21,197 bases of DNA from CAG-791 sp045113775 (GCA_045113775.1 JBGUJH010000082.1:1-21197), one strand, 5' to 3'. Numbered from the stretch's first letter, positions 1-7,181 are shown. Made by a program: numbers and translations. The notes: generated by a model not told the origin, from the letters alone.

Positions 1-84
1 TGATGCACACGCGTGCGGAAAGGAAGATGTTGCCTTACAGGCAACCCGCACGCGGCGCAGCGGCTCGCTCTGCGAGCCTTGAAT
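1..84 (+). repeat. Dispersed three-stem element, copy A
   Basis: First of five copies of an about 84-bp intergenic palindromic element. The outer stem is CGCGTGCGG (10-18) with CCGCACGCG (46-54), 9 bp and perfect. Inside it lies a one-sided purine bulge AAAGGAAGAT (19-28) and an inner stem GTTGCC (29-34) with GGCAAC (40-45), loop TTACA. A separate hairpin GGCTCGC (62-68) with GCGAGCC (72-78) has loop TCT. The element ends 17 nt before the VanZ GTG start, on the same strand. The window opens exactly at its first base, so anything upstream is cut off. No known family is recognised. It could be a transcribed RNA structure or a REP/MITE-like repeat. Confidence 0.9.
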
Positions 85-101
85 ATACGGAGGAAAAAAT
101 T

Positions 102-716
102 GTGATCAGGGAATTGATCGAGAGAATTCGGTATTTTGCGCCGATCATGTTTTCGGAAGAGGACCGGGTTATATTTCTTATCGTGCTGTCAATGATCGTG
201 ATGCTGCCTGTATTCTTGTGCGCTCTCAGGCGCAAACCGCTTGTAAGGGGAACTGCGCTGATCATATTTGCTGTTTATGTTCTGGGTAATCTGAGCTTCA
301 CGATACTGGGCAGGGGAGGGATTTACGCCGACAAGCTGCCGACTTTTGACAATTACCGGCAGGCATTCAGCCTGGACTACGGAGTGGAGGAATTCCTCAG
401 GATGCTGCCGAAAGGACCGATTGAGGCGATTCAGTATATTCACATAAGAAATTATACGGCGGCAAGAGAGGTATTCATGAATATCCTGCTGTATATTCCA
501 ATGGGATATCTGCTTCCGTTCATCATAAAGCCGATGCGCTACAGTATATTGGCATGCACGGTCGCAGGCTTTATTTGCAGCTGTGCTACTGAGTACGCGC
601 AGATCCGATATGGCCTTGGATATTTCCAGGTCGACGATATTGTGAATAATACGCTGGGATGCCTGATCGGCGCGATCCTGGGATGCATGCTGTCAAGGCT
701 GTGGCGGACGCAGTGA
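102..716 (+). CDS. VanZ-like family membrane protein
   Basis: Predicted polytopic membrane protein of 204 residues. The GTG at 102 is chosen because CGGAGGA at 88-94 is a good ribosome binding site; the frame stays open further 5' only because it runs through repeat copy A. About four to five hydrophobic segments are visible, roughly residues 20-42, 48-66, 122-144, 147-165 and 180-198. The C-terminal half carries the features I associate with the VanZ family: NILLYIPMGYLLPF, then CATEYAQ, then VDDIVNNTLGCLIGA, that is a conserved Asn-hydrophobic-Pro-Gly block, a Glu/Gln helix and a DD..NTLG block. VanZ proteins are known for low-level teicoplanin resistance, but most homologues have no proven role. 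No van cluster is nearby, so resistance should not be inferred. There is no clear terminator after it. Confidence 0.85.
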   Translation: MIRELIERIRYFAPIMFSEEDRVIFLIVLSMIVMLPVFLCALRRKPLVRGTALIIFAVYVLGNLSFTILGRGGIYADKLPTFDNYRQAFSLDYGVEEFLRMLPKGPIEAIQYIHIRNYTAAREVFMNILLYIPMGYLLPFIIKPMRYSILACTVAGFICSCATEYAQIRYGLGYFQVDDIVNNTLGCLIGAILGCMLSRLWRTQ

Positions 717-741
717 ACCTTTCAAAATATAGACAAAACAG

Positions 742-747
742 TATAAT
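742..747 (+). promoter_or_regulatory. Possible -10 hexamer upstream of rubrerythrin
   Basis: TATAAT at 742-747 matches the sigma-A -10 consensus perfectly, but the -35 position (719-724, CTTTCA) is poor. The region is AT-rich, so a chance match is possible. It competes with the extended -10 at 791-799 as the rubrerythrin promoter. Confidence 0.25.
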
Positions 748-790
748 ATTTGCAGTTTGTACAAAGTTTATACTTTTCCAGAGGCATTTG

Positions 791-806
791 TGGTAAAATA
801 TTACCA
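791..806 (+). promoter_or_regulatory. Extended -10 promoter overlapped by perfect palindrome
   Basis: TGGTAAAAT at 791-799 reads as an extended -10 (TGn followed by TAAAAT, five of six matches). The same bases form a perfect palindrome TGGTAA-AATA-TTACCA (791-806), which would cover the -10 and the expected start site near 806. This is the layout of a repressor operator. It does not match the PerR box or the Rex site as I know them. The rubrerythrin start codon is 38 bp further on. Confidence 0.4.
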
Positions 807-844
807 GTAAACAATGTCTTTTATAACAAAAAGGAGGGTATAAA

Positions 845-1405
845 ATGGCTGATATTTATGCAAACATGGGTAAGAACCTGATCGGAACCAAGACGTTTGA
901 CAACCTGATGGAAGCATTTGCCGGCGAGTCACAGGCGCGCAATAAGTACACCTACTTTGCTTCCAAGGCAAGAAAGGACGGCTTTGTCCAGATCGCCAAG
1001 ATCTTCGAAGAGACCGCTGCAAATGAAAAAGAGCACGCTAAGATCTGGTACAAGATCCTCGAAGGCGTACACAGCACTAAGGACAACCTTGAGATCGCGG
1101 CTGACGGCGAGCAGTACGAGTGGCAGGAGATGTATCCCGAATTTGCCAAGACGGCAAGAGAAGAGGGATTTGCCGATATTGCCAATCTCTTTGAGATGGT
1201 CGCTGCTATCGAGAAAGAGCACGAAGCCAGATACCGCAAGCTGATCGAGAACATCGAGGGCGGCCTGGTATTCTCAAGAGACGGCGACCGTGTCTGGGAA
1301 TGCGGCAACTGCGGTCATATCGTGATCGGCCCCGCGGCTCCTGATGTATGTCCCGTCTGTGATCATCCTAAGGCATATTTCGAGCTTCGCGCTGACAATT
1401 ATTAA
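845..1405 (+). CDS. rbr: Rubrerythrin
   Basis: Non-haem diiron peroxidase that reduces hydrogen peroxide to water with electrons passed through its own rubredoxin domain; a cytoplasmic oxidative-stress enzyme of anaerobes. The 186 residues show the two expected domains. The N-terminal ferritin-like four-helix part (about 15-145) carries carboxylate/His ligand motifs such as AGESQARNKY (E28) and NEKEHAKIWY, repeated as IEKEHEARYRKL. The C-terminal rubredoxin-like part has CGNC (C153, C156) and CPVC (C169, C172) for one Fe(SCys)4 site. Length is typical. AAGGAGGG lies seven bases before the ATG. It appears monocistronic: a palindromic promoter candidate lies upstream and a hairpin terminator candidate at 1466-1501 downstream. 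Confidence 0.97.
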   Translation: MADIYANMGKNLIGTKTFDNLMEAFAGESQARNKYTYFASKARKDGFVQIAKIFEETAANEKEHAKIWYKILEGVHSTKDNLEIAADGEQYEWQEMYPEFAKTAREEGFADIANLFEMVAAIEKEHEARYRKLIENIEGGLVFSRDGDRVWECGNCGHIVIGPAAPDVCPVCDHPKAYFELRADNY

Positions 1406-1465
1406 ATCAAACCACATAATGACATAGTGTGACAGCGCTAGGCTGCACGACGCTGATGGAAAAAT

Positions 1466-1501
1466 GGAGGATCATCCGATGGGTGATCCTCCTATACCTT
1501 T
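1466..1501 (+). terminator. Probable terminator after rubrerythrin
   Basis: GGAGGATCATCC (1466-1477) pairs with GGGTGATCCTCC (1481-1492), 12 bp with one G.T wobble and loop GAT. The following TATACCTTT is only a weak T-tract, so termination may be partial. A smaller CAGCG/CGCTG inverted repeat lies just upstream. The rest of 1406-1584 shows nothing else that I can support. Confidence 0.55.
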
Positions 1502-1584
1502 GAATGGAGGCTCGTTAAGCGGGCTTATGTAATGAATAATTGCTGAGTTGATCCGGTTAAGGCATAAATTTTGGGGGCAGACAG

Positions 1585-2349
1585 ATGAAGACCAATGAGC
1601 ATTCTATTTACAGCGGCTATCTGAATCGGGATATGCACATTATTCAATACGGCAGTTCGGGGATCCCTTTTCTGGGATTTCCCACGCAGTGCGCGCCTTG
1701 CACTAATTATGATGATTTTGGCGCGACACGCGTTTTGAAGAATTACCTGGAAGACGGAATGATGCAGTTATCCTGTGTTGAAACCGTAGATGATGAGAGC
1801 TGGTATTGCGGGGAAGGGATCAACACCTGGCGCAGCGCCAGACAGGAGAGTTATCATCGATTTGTGACCGAGGAGGCTGTTCCCTTTATCCGAAGTCTGT
1901 CAACGTCGGTGATCCGGCCGGTAGCCTTAGGGATCGATATGGGGGCGACACAAGCGGCGATCTCCTTTTTCAGAAGACCTGAGCTCTTCAGCGGATTGAT
2001 GGCTCTTTCGGGCATTTATGATTCCTCCTATTATTTTCATGGGTGGATGGACAGCACTCTCTACGACAATTCGGTGGAGTGTTTTCTTGCTAACATGCCG
2101 GAGGACCACCCATGGATCCGTATGTATAACAATGCCTTTATCATCATGTGCTGCGGCAGGGGACCCTGGGAAGACGAATGCCTGAGGACGCTGACCAATC
2201 TGGAAAAAACACTTCATCGAAAGAGAATTAACGCAAAGGTTGACATTTGGGGCGGCGACGTCAGCCATGACTGGGTCTGGTGGAGACATCAGCTTGAATA
2301 CTATATCCCGATCGTGATCGAAAATATGCCGCTTGTGACATCTCAGTAG
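1585..2349 (+). CDS. Esterase-like alpha/beta hydrolase with Asp at the nucleophile position
   Basis: 254-residue cytoplasmic protein resembling the putative esterase group COG4947, judged from IALSG-type and family blocks: ALSGIYDSSYYF, PEDHPWI, GRGPWEDEC and DVSHDWVWWRHQL. The last contains the likely catalytic His (H228). The nucleophile elbow, normally G-x-S-x-G, reads ALGIDMGATQAA here, so Asp118 (codon GAT, 1936-1938) replaces the catalytic Ser. The fold is otherwise intact and full length, with no frameshift. It may be a non-catalytic member, or an Asp-nucleophile enzyme by analogy with haloalkane dehalogenases and epoxide hydrolases; neither is shown. The start is supported by GGGGG at 1573-1577. 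A strong terminator follows at 2455, so it is probably transcribed alone. Confidence 0.75.
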   Translation: MKTNEHSIYSGYLNRDMHIIQYGSSGIPFLGFPTQCAPCTNYDDFGATRVLKNYLEDGMMQLSCVETVDDESWYCGEGINTWRSARQESYHRFVTEEAVPFIRSLSTSVIRPVALGIDMGATQAAISFFRRPELFSGLMALSGIYDSSYYFHGWMDSTLYDNSVECFLANMPEDHPWIRMYNNAFIIMCCGRGPWEDECLRTLTNLEKTLHRKRINAKVDIWGGDVSHDWVWWRHQLEYYIPIVIENMPLVTSQ

Positions 2350-2454
2350 AATTATTTGGGAGAATAAACCCAGTACCTTTTTTGACGCCGCGGGCCAAGA
2401 GTTCGATTGACGAATATGTCTGCGGCAAGTATACTGCATATTGTGGATCCAAAG

Positions 2455-2483
2455 GCTGTGAAGTGATTTCACAGCTTTTTTTT
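2455..2483 (+). terminator. Rho-independent terminator
   Basis: GCTGTGAA (2455-2462) and TTCACAGC (2468-2475) form a perfect 8-bp stem with loop GTGAT, followed by eight T (2476-2483). It ends the esterase-like transcript and insulates malQ. Confidence 0.93.
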
Positions 2484-2556
2484 GGACACAGGGATCACGC
2501 CGGGCATTTAATGTCAAGCGAGTCCTGAAAATGTAAGAAAGAAAGGAATTTGAACC

Positions 2557-4107
2557 ATGAAAAGACAGTGCGGTATTCTTATGCCCGTATTCTCACTTCC
2601 ATCCCGCTTCGGCATCGGGTGCTTTGACAGAGAGGCTTACGCGTTTATCGATTTTTTGAAAGAATCGGGACAGAGCATGTGGCAGGTGCTCCCTTTCTGC
2701 CAGACAGGATTTGGCGACAGCCCCTACCAGTCTGTCTCATCCTTCGCAGGCAATCCCTATTTTATTGATCTTGAGCAGCTCATCGGAGACGGGCTTCTTA
2801 CGTGGCAGGAATGTGAATCGACATGGTTCGGTTCTGATCAGGAGAAGGTCGACTACGGCGCGATGTACGAGAACCGATATCCTATACTCAGAAAAGCCTA
2901 TGAGAGATTCAAGGACAGTCTCAGCGGAAAGATCCATGTCAGGGCGTCGGAACAGCATAAGGAATACAAAGCCTTCCTGAAAAAAGAAGCGTACTGGCTT
3001 GAGGATTACGCGCTGTATATGGCTATCAAGCAAAGAGAGAACGGTAAGAGCTGGCAGAACTGGGAAGAAGGTCTGAAGATGCGCGATCCCGCTGCCATGG
3101 CCGGCGCGAGAGCGGAACTGGAAGATGAGATCGGATTCTACTTCTTCCAGCAGTATGAATTTGAGAGACATTGGGAGAAGCTTCACGCCTACGCGAAGGA
3201 GCAGGGAATCAGCATTATCGGAGATATCCCCTTCTATGTGGCTATGGACAGCGCAGCTTCCTGGGCTCACAAAGAGATCTTCCACATGGACAAAGAAGGA
3301 AATCCGGTAGAAGTTGCCGGCTGCGCGCCTGACGCTTTTTCCAAGACCGGACAGCTCTGGGGAAATCCTCTCTATGACTGGAAGGCTCTCAAGAAATACG
3401 GTTATAAATGGTGGATCAACAGGATCGCCCGCAACATGGAGTTCTACGACGTACTGCGTATAGACCATTTCAACGGTTTCGCGGAGTACTACGCGGTGCC
3501 CTACGGGGATAAGACAGCCGAAAACGGCAAGATCTGCAAGGGACCCGGAATGGATTTCTTCAAGACCCTCAAGAAGGAACTGGGAGATGTCCCGATCATT
3601 GCGGAGGATCTGGGGACTCTTACGCCTGTCACGGAAAAACTCCTCGAAGACGCGGGTTATCCGGGCATGAAAGTCCTGCAGTACGCTTTCGACTGGACAG
3701 AATACAGCTACTACCTGCCTTATAACCACATTAAGAACTGTGTGGTCTATACAGGAACGCATGATAATACAACAACAAGAGCGTGGATCGAAGAGATCAG
3801 TGACCACGACAGAGATCTGGCCAGAAGATACATCCACTCCGAAAACACGGATTACGGGACTTTTGTCTGGGACATGATCCGGGAGGCGTATCGCTCAGTG
3901 GCAGACCTGTGCATCATTCCCATGCAGGATTATCTTGTAAAAGGCAAAGAGGCAAGGATCAACCACCCCGGAACGCTTGGAGAGAACTGGCAGTGGCGCC
4001 TTCAGCCGAATTTTCTCTCCAGGGACCTGAGCGACAGCATCTATAAACTTGCTAAGCTGTACGGAAGGATCCCCAAGAAAGAGAAGGAAGAAGAAAAGAA
4101 AAAGTAA
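2557..4107 (+). CDS. malQ: 4-alpha-glucanotransferase (amylomaltase, GH77)
   Basis: Cytoplasmic enzyme that moves maltooligosyl units between alpha-1,4-glucans (disproportionation), used in maltodextrin and glycogen metabolism. The 516 residues are the normal bacterial length. The N-terminus has the family signature RQCGILMPVFSLPS, then QVLPFCQTGFGDSPYQ. The GH77 catalytic residues are all visible: nucleophile D303 in LRIDHFNGF, acid/base E350 in IIAEDLGTL and D403 in GTHDNTTTRAW. A highly charged Lys/Glu tail (KKEKEEEKKK) ends the protein. AAAGGAA precedes the ATG. The neighbours are not sugar genes, so it is a stand-alone malQ rather than part of a mal operon here. Confidence 0.97.
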   Translation: MKRQCGILMPVFSLPSRFGIGCFDREAYAFIDFLKESGQSMWQVLPFCQTGFGDSPYQSVSSFAGNPYFIDLEQLIGDGLLTWQECESTWFGSDQEKVDYGAMYENRYPILRKAYERFKDSLSGKIHVRASEQHKEYKAFLKKEAYWLEDYALYMAIKQRENGKSWQNWEEGLKMRDPAAMAGARAELEDEIGFYFFQQYEFERHWEKLHAYAKEQGISIIGDIPFYVAMDSAASWAHKEIFHMDKEGNPVEVAGCAPDAFSKTGQLWGNPLYDWKALKKYGYKWWINRIARNMEFYDVLRIDHFNGFAEYYAVPYGDKTAENGKICKGPGMDFFKTLKKELGDVPIIAEDLGTLTPVTEKLLEDAGYPGMKVLQYAFDWTEYSYYLPYNHIKNCVVYTGTHDNTTTRAWIEEISDHDRDLARRYIHSENTDYGTFVWDMIREAYRSVADLCIIPMQDYLVKGKEARINHPGTLGENWQWRLQPNFLSRDLSDSIYKLAKLYGRIPKKEKEEEKKK

Positions 4108-4108
4108 A

Positions 4109-4210
4109 CAGTGTTCCAAAATTATTTCTTTATACATTCGTCATAGAATAATTTTGTAAAGAGTGATAGTATGTTTTTGTAATACTTTTTAAGAACACTG
4201 CAACTTGCAG
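4109..4210 (+). other. Nested inverted repeats between malQ and the PBP gene
   Basis: CAGTGTTC (4109-4116) pairs with GAACACTG (4193-4200). Directly inside it CAAAATTATT (4117-4126) pairs with AATAATTTTG (4147-4156), and AGTAT (4168-4172) with ATACT (4182-4186) followed by TTTT. Together these could make a three-way junction. The outer 3' arm overlaps a competing hairpin CTGCAA-C-TTGCAG (4198-4210), so two exclusive folds are possible. The inner stems are AT-rich and weak; function is unknown and chance is possible. The PBP ribosome binding site starts 15 bp later. Confidence 0.4.
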
Positions 4211-4235
4211 TCGAGCCCTCAAAACGGAGGAAGTG

Positions 4236-6902
4236 ATGGCTAAGCGGAATCGGAAGAAGAAAAAGACTAATTATTTTCTTGTCTTTTTAAAAGTGCTCTT
4301 ATTGCTCATGCTCACAGGCATGTTGGCAGTACTAGGCGTGTTCTATTTTGGCGGATATTACAGCAGGGTTAAGGCGATGAAGGACGAGGCTGACACGTTT
4401 GTCAGCGAATCCACCAAAGAAACATTCGTTCCATCCCAGACCGGTGAGATTTATGATTCTGAAGGGACTCTGATCTCAGAGACTCTACCGGAGAAAGATT
4501 CCAACTATCTCACGATCAACCAGATCCCCGAATTATTCAAGAGCGCGATCATCAGTATCGAGGACAAGAACTATTACAATCACGGGGGCGTCGACTACAA
4601 GGCGATCGTTCGTGCAGCCAAGGAATTTGTAGTTCACAGGCAGATCACGCAGGGCGGCAGTACGATCACAATGCAGCTGGCGAGAGGTATCTTCCTCAAC
4701 AACGGCAGATCCTGGGAGAGAAAGGTAGAGGAAATTTTCATTTCCTGGGACCTTGAGAAGAAATACAGCAAGGACCAGATACTGGAATTCTATCTCAATA
4801 ATATCTATTTCATGAATGGATATTACGGCATAGCGTCGGCTTCCGAAGGATATTTCAACAAGACTCCGGATCAGCTGGATCTGTCGCAGATCGCATACCT
4901 TTGCGCGATTCCCAACAGCCCGACCTACTATGACCCGCTCACGCATCCCGATCACACTGTCGAAAGAAGGAACCTGATCCTAAGGAACATGCTCGAAGAC
5001 GAAGTGATCTCCCAGGGAGAGTATGACCAGGCAGTCGCTGAGAAAATTGTGCTCGATCTTTCCTCCGGGAAGGATTCGCAGCTCAATGAGAATACCTATA
5101 TCCTGACCTATACTTACAAGTGCGCTACGGAAGTGCTGATGCAGATAGAGGATCCCGAATTTTCATTCCGCTACGACTTCGCAAGCGACGAAGAGCGCTC
5201 TGCATACGACAAGATCTACAACGAACTGTACGACGCTTGCCTCGCCAAGCTCTTCAAGGGCGGTTACAAGGTCTATACTACATTTGATCTTGACATGCAG
5301 GAGACGCTGCAGGACTGTGTAGATGAGGAACTGGCCGATTTTGAGGATACCGCAGATGACGGTAAGTACAAGATGCAGGGTGCAGCGGTATGTATTGACA
5401 ACAGCACCGGGCAGGTCGTAGCCATGGTCGGCGGAAGATCCCAGGACGACATTAATGCGGCGCTGTCACTGAACCGCGCGTTCCAGAGCCACCGGCAGCC
5501 GGGCAGTTCGATCAAGCCGCTCGTCGTCTATACGCCCGCTTTTGAAAAGGGATACTATCCCGGCACATATGTGCAGGACGAGGAAATTGAGGACGGACCC
5601 AAGAACTATGACGGTTCCTATATGGGAGAGATTGAACTCAAGGAAGCGGTCCAGAGATCTCTAAACACAGTCGCCTGGCAGGTGTATGAGGATGTCACTC
5701 CTAAGTACGGCCTCTCCAAGCTCAAGGCCATGCATTATTCTATGATCGTGGATTCCGACAATGTACTCGCGACGAGTCTGGGTGGATTTACTTACGGTGT
5801 GGAACCTGTTGAGATGGCGTCCGGTTTCTGTACTCTTCAGAACGACGGAAAATATCGTGTGCCTTCCTGTATCAGCAGGATTGATGACTACAAGGGAAAT
5901 ACGATCTATACTTATGAGGGAACTTCCTCCAAAGTCTATGACAAGAACGCGGCCAGAGAGATGGTGAGCGTACTGCAGGGCGTTATGGAAGAAGGATGGG
6001 GCACAGGCCGCGGATTGAGACTGAATAACGGGATGCCCTGCGCAGGCAAGACCGGAACGACTGACGATGCCAAGGACGGCTGGTTCTGCGGTTTTACCCA
6101 CTACTATACGACTGCAGTCTGGGTAGGCTGCGATACGCCTGAGAGCGTCAGGAACCTTCAGGGTGCTTCCTGGCCTGGCAGGATCTGGAAGAATTTCATG
6201 AATATCATCCACGAAGAACTTGAACCCGTGGAATTCAAGGATTACGACCACGCCAAGGAAGACAGGGCTCTCAAAGACCAGGAATCCAGTGATGATGACT
6301 GGTATGACGACAATGAAAAGACGGAGAACGCGGCAACAAAGAAAACGACCAAGCAGGAAGATCCTGCTGCCGCTAAGACGACTTCTCCGGGTAAGAAGAC
6401 TGAGCAGGAGACACCGTCCGGCTCAAATAACACTCCTGCTGAGGAGAACAATGATACAGGATCCAATTCCGGCGGAAAAGGATCAGACACCGGTTCTGAT
6501 ACGGGCGGAAAGCCTGCGGAAGAGCCCGGCGGCAATACCGGCGGAAATACCGGAGGTGAAACCGGAGGCGGTGGAACCGGCGGTGAAGAGCCCGGCGGCA
6601 ATACCGGAGGCGAGGAGACCGGCGGCAATACCGGAGGCGAAGAGACCGGCGGCAATACCGGAGGCGAAACCGGCGGCAATACCGGCGGAGAAACCGGCGG
6701 CGAGGAGACCGGCGGCAATACCGGTGGTGAGACCGGCGGAGAAACCGGTGGCGAGAGCGGCGGAGAAACCGGTGGGGAAACCGGCGGTGAGAGTGGCGGC
6801 GAGACCGGCAGTAATACCGGTGGTGAGACCGGCGGCGAATCCACAGGAGAGGCTGCGGGAGATAATGGCGGCGGAAATATTTCTGCCCAGGCACAGCCGT
6901 GA
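4236..6902 (+). CDS. Class A penicillin-binding protein (PBP1A-type) with Gly-rich C-terminal tail
   Basis: Bifunctional cell-wall synthase: it polymerises lipid II into glycan strands and cross-links the peptides outside the membrane. The ATG at 4236 (888 aa) is preferred over the adjacent GTG at 4233 because CGGAGG at 4225-4230 is then well spaced. Order: basic cytoplasmic end (KRNRKKKKTN), one membrane anchor (about 13-37), GT51 glycosyltransferase with the catalytic Glu in ISIEDKNYYNHGG (E109) and GGSTITMQLARG, then the transpeptidase with SSIK (S424, K427), SLN (475-477) and KTGT (605-608). From about residue 675 the chain turns acidic and low-complexity, then from about 764 becomes repeats of TGGNTGGE type to near the end, presumably within the wall. 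A strong terminator follows. Could be called ponA/pbp1a by homology. Confidence 0.95.
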   Translation: MAKRNRKKKKTNYFLVFLKVLLLLMLTGMLAVLGVFYFGGYYSRVKAMKDEADTFVSESTKETFVPSQTGEIYDSEGTLISETLPEKDSNYLTINQIPELFKSAIISIEDKNYYNHGGVDYKAIVRAAKEFVVHRQITQGGSTITMQLARGIFLNNGRSWERKVEEIFISWDLEKKYSKDQILEFYLNNIYFMNGYYGIASASEGYFNKTPDQLDLSQIAYLCAIPNSPTYYDPLTHPDHTVERRNLILRNMLEDEVISQGEYDQAVAEKIVLDLSSGKDSQLNENTYILTYTYKCATEVLMQIEDPEFSFRYDFASDEERSAYDKIYNELYDACLAKLFKGGYKVYTTFDLDMQETLQDCVDEELADFEDTADDGKYKMQGAAVCIDNSTGQVVAMVGGRSQDDINAALSLNRAFQSHRQPGSSIKPLVVYTPAFEKGYYPGTYVQDEEIEDGPKNYDGSYMGEIELKEAVQRSLNTVAWQVYEDVTPKYGLSKLKAMHYSMIVDSDNVLATSLGGFTYGVEPVEMASGFCTLQNDGKYRVPSCISRIDDYKGNTIYTYEGTSSKVYDKNAAREMVSVLQGVMEEGWGTGRGLRLNNGMPCAGKTGTTDDAKDGWFCGFTHYYTTAVWVGCDTPESVRNLQGASWPGRIWKNFMNIIHEELEPVEFKDYDHAKEDRALKDQESSDDDWYDDNEKTENAATKKTTKQEDPAAAKTTSPGKKTEQETPSGSNNTPAEENNDTGSNSGGKGSDTGSDTGGKPAEEPGGNTGGNTGGETGGGGTGGEEPGGNTGGEETGGNTGGEETGGNTGGETGGNTGGETGGEETGGNTGGETGGETGGESGGETGGETGGESGGETGSNTGGETGGESTGEAAGDNGGGNISAQAQP
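6526..6860 (+). repeat. Tandem repeat encoding the Gly/Thr/Glu tail of the PBP
   Basis: Degenerate short repeats built on units such as GGCGGCAATACCGGAGGCGA, encoding alternating GGNTGG, GGETGG and GGEETGG motifs. The synonymous third positions vary (GGC/GGA/GGT), so this is selected at the protein level at least in part, but the near-identical units make it prone to slippage and misassembly. Confidence 0.85.
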
Positions 6903-6941
6903 CTTAGGATAGTCTTCCGGATATATACTGTTTGGAAATAA

Positions 6942-6989
6942 GGGATGTGAAAGAAAGGATTTAATATCCGGGTTTCACATCCCTTTTTT
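6942..6989 (+). terminator. Rho-independent terminator after the PBP gene
   Basis: GGGATGTGAAA (6942-6952) and TTTCACATCCC (6973-6983) form a perfect 11-bp stem followed by six T (6984-6989). The 20-nt loop contains a small GGAT/ATCC hairpin. Confidence 0.93.
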
Positions 6990-7028
6990 ATCTCAGGGGA
7001 AACAGATACAGATTTAATCCAACGATTC

Positions 7029-7037
7029 TGCTATAAT
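7029..7037 (+). promoter_or_regulatory. Extended -10 promoter of the ABC operon
   Basis: TGCTATAAT is a perfect TATAAT hexamer (7032-7037) with an extended -10 TG one base upstream. The -35 region (about 7009-7014) is poor, as is common for extended -10 promoters. Transcription would begin near 7044, inside the first G/C palindrome, giving a leader of about 180 nt that carries two palindromes and repeat copy B. With the terminator at 6942-6989 this accounts for the gene-free stretch 6903-7223. Confidence 0.6.
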
Positions 7038-7038
7038 A

Positions 7039-7093
7039 ACTCAGGGGGGATGCCCCCACTGAGTATATACACAGGGGGATGCCCCCACTGAGT
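7039..7093 (+). repeat. Tandem ACTCAG/CTGAGT palindromes preceding repeat copy B
   Basis: Unit 1: ACTCAG (7039-7044), GGGGG (7045-7049), loop ATG, CCCCC (7053-7057), bulged A, CTGAGT (7059-7064). Unit 2 (7071-7093) repeats CAGGGGGATGCCCCCACTGAG in truncated form, so the block looks tandemly duplicated with about a 30-bp period. A related palindrome lies directly before repeat copy C (14738-14766). There is no T-tract, so this is not a classic terminator. Confidence 0.75.
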
Positions 7094-7097
7094 TATA

Positions 7098-7181
7098 TGA
7101 TGCACACGCGTGCGGAGAGGTAGATGTTGCCTTACAGGCAACCCGCACGCGGCGCAGCGGCTCGCTTTGCGAGCCTTGAAT
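7098..7181 (+). repeat. Dispersed three-stem element, copy B
   Basis: Same length and fold as copy A. Outer stem 7107-7115 with 7143-7151, inner stem 7126-7131 with 7137-7142 (loop TTACA), third hairpin 7159-7165 with 7169-7175 (loop TTT). The purine bulge reads AGAGGTAGAT, differing from copy A at two positions. It sits in the predicted leader of the ABC operon, 42 nt before the start codon. Confidence 0.9.

Noticed and set aside
19..28. CsrA-binding GGA site in the element bulge
   Set aside because: Copies B and D have GGT instead of GGA, so the core CsrA motif is not conserved.
3..101. N-terminal extension of the VanZ-like protein to an ATG at position 3
   Set aside because: The extension reads through repeat copy A, is Arg/Ala-rich without family resemblance, and a good ribosome binding site precedes the GTG at 102.
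2737..3837. 366-codon minus-strand open frame opposite malQ
   Set aside because: It is antisense to conserved GH77 motifs, with no domain and no ribosome binding site.
6242..6844. Minus-strand Pro/Val/Ser-rich reading frame opposite the PBP tail
   Set aside because: It is the reverse complement of the Gly-rich repeat; a repeat without stops gives open frames on both strands. It has no ribosome binding site.
7159..7175. Third hairpin of the repeat as a rho-independent terminator
   Set aside because: The stem is strong but no copy is followed by a T-tract on the element strand.
7098..7181. The repeat as an intact insertion sequence or a MITE with clear ends
   Set aside because: It carries no gene, I see no target-site duplication around any copy, and its two ends are not inverted repeats of each other; a MITE origin is possible but not supported.
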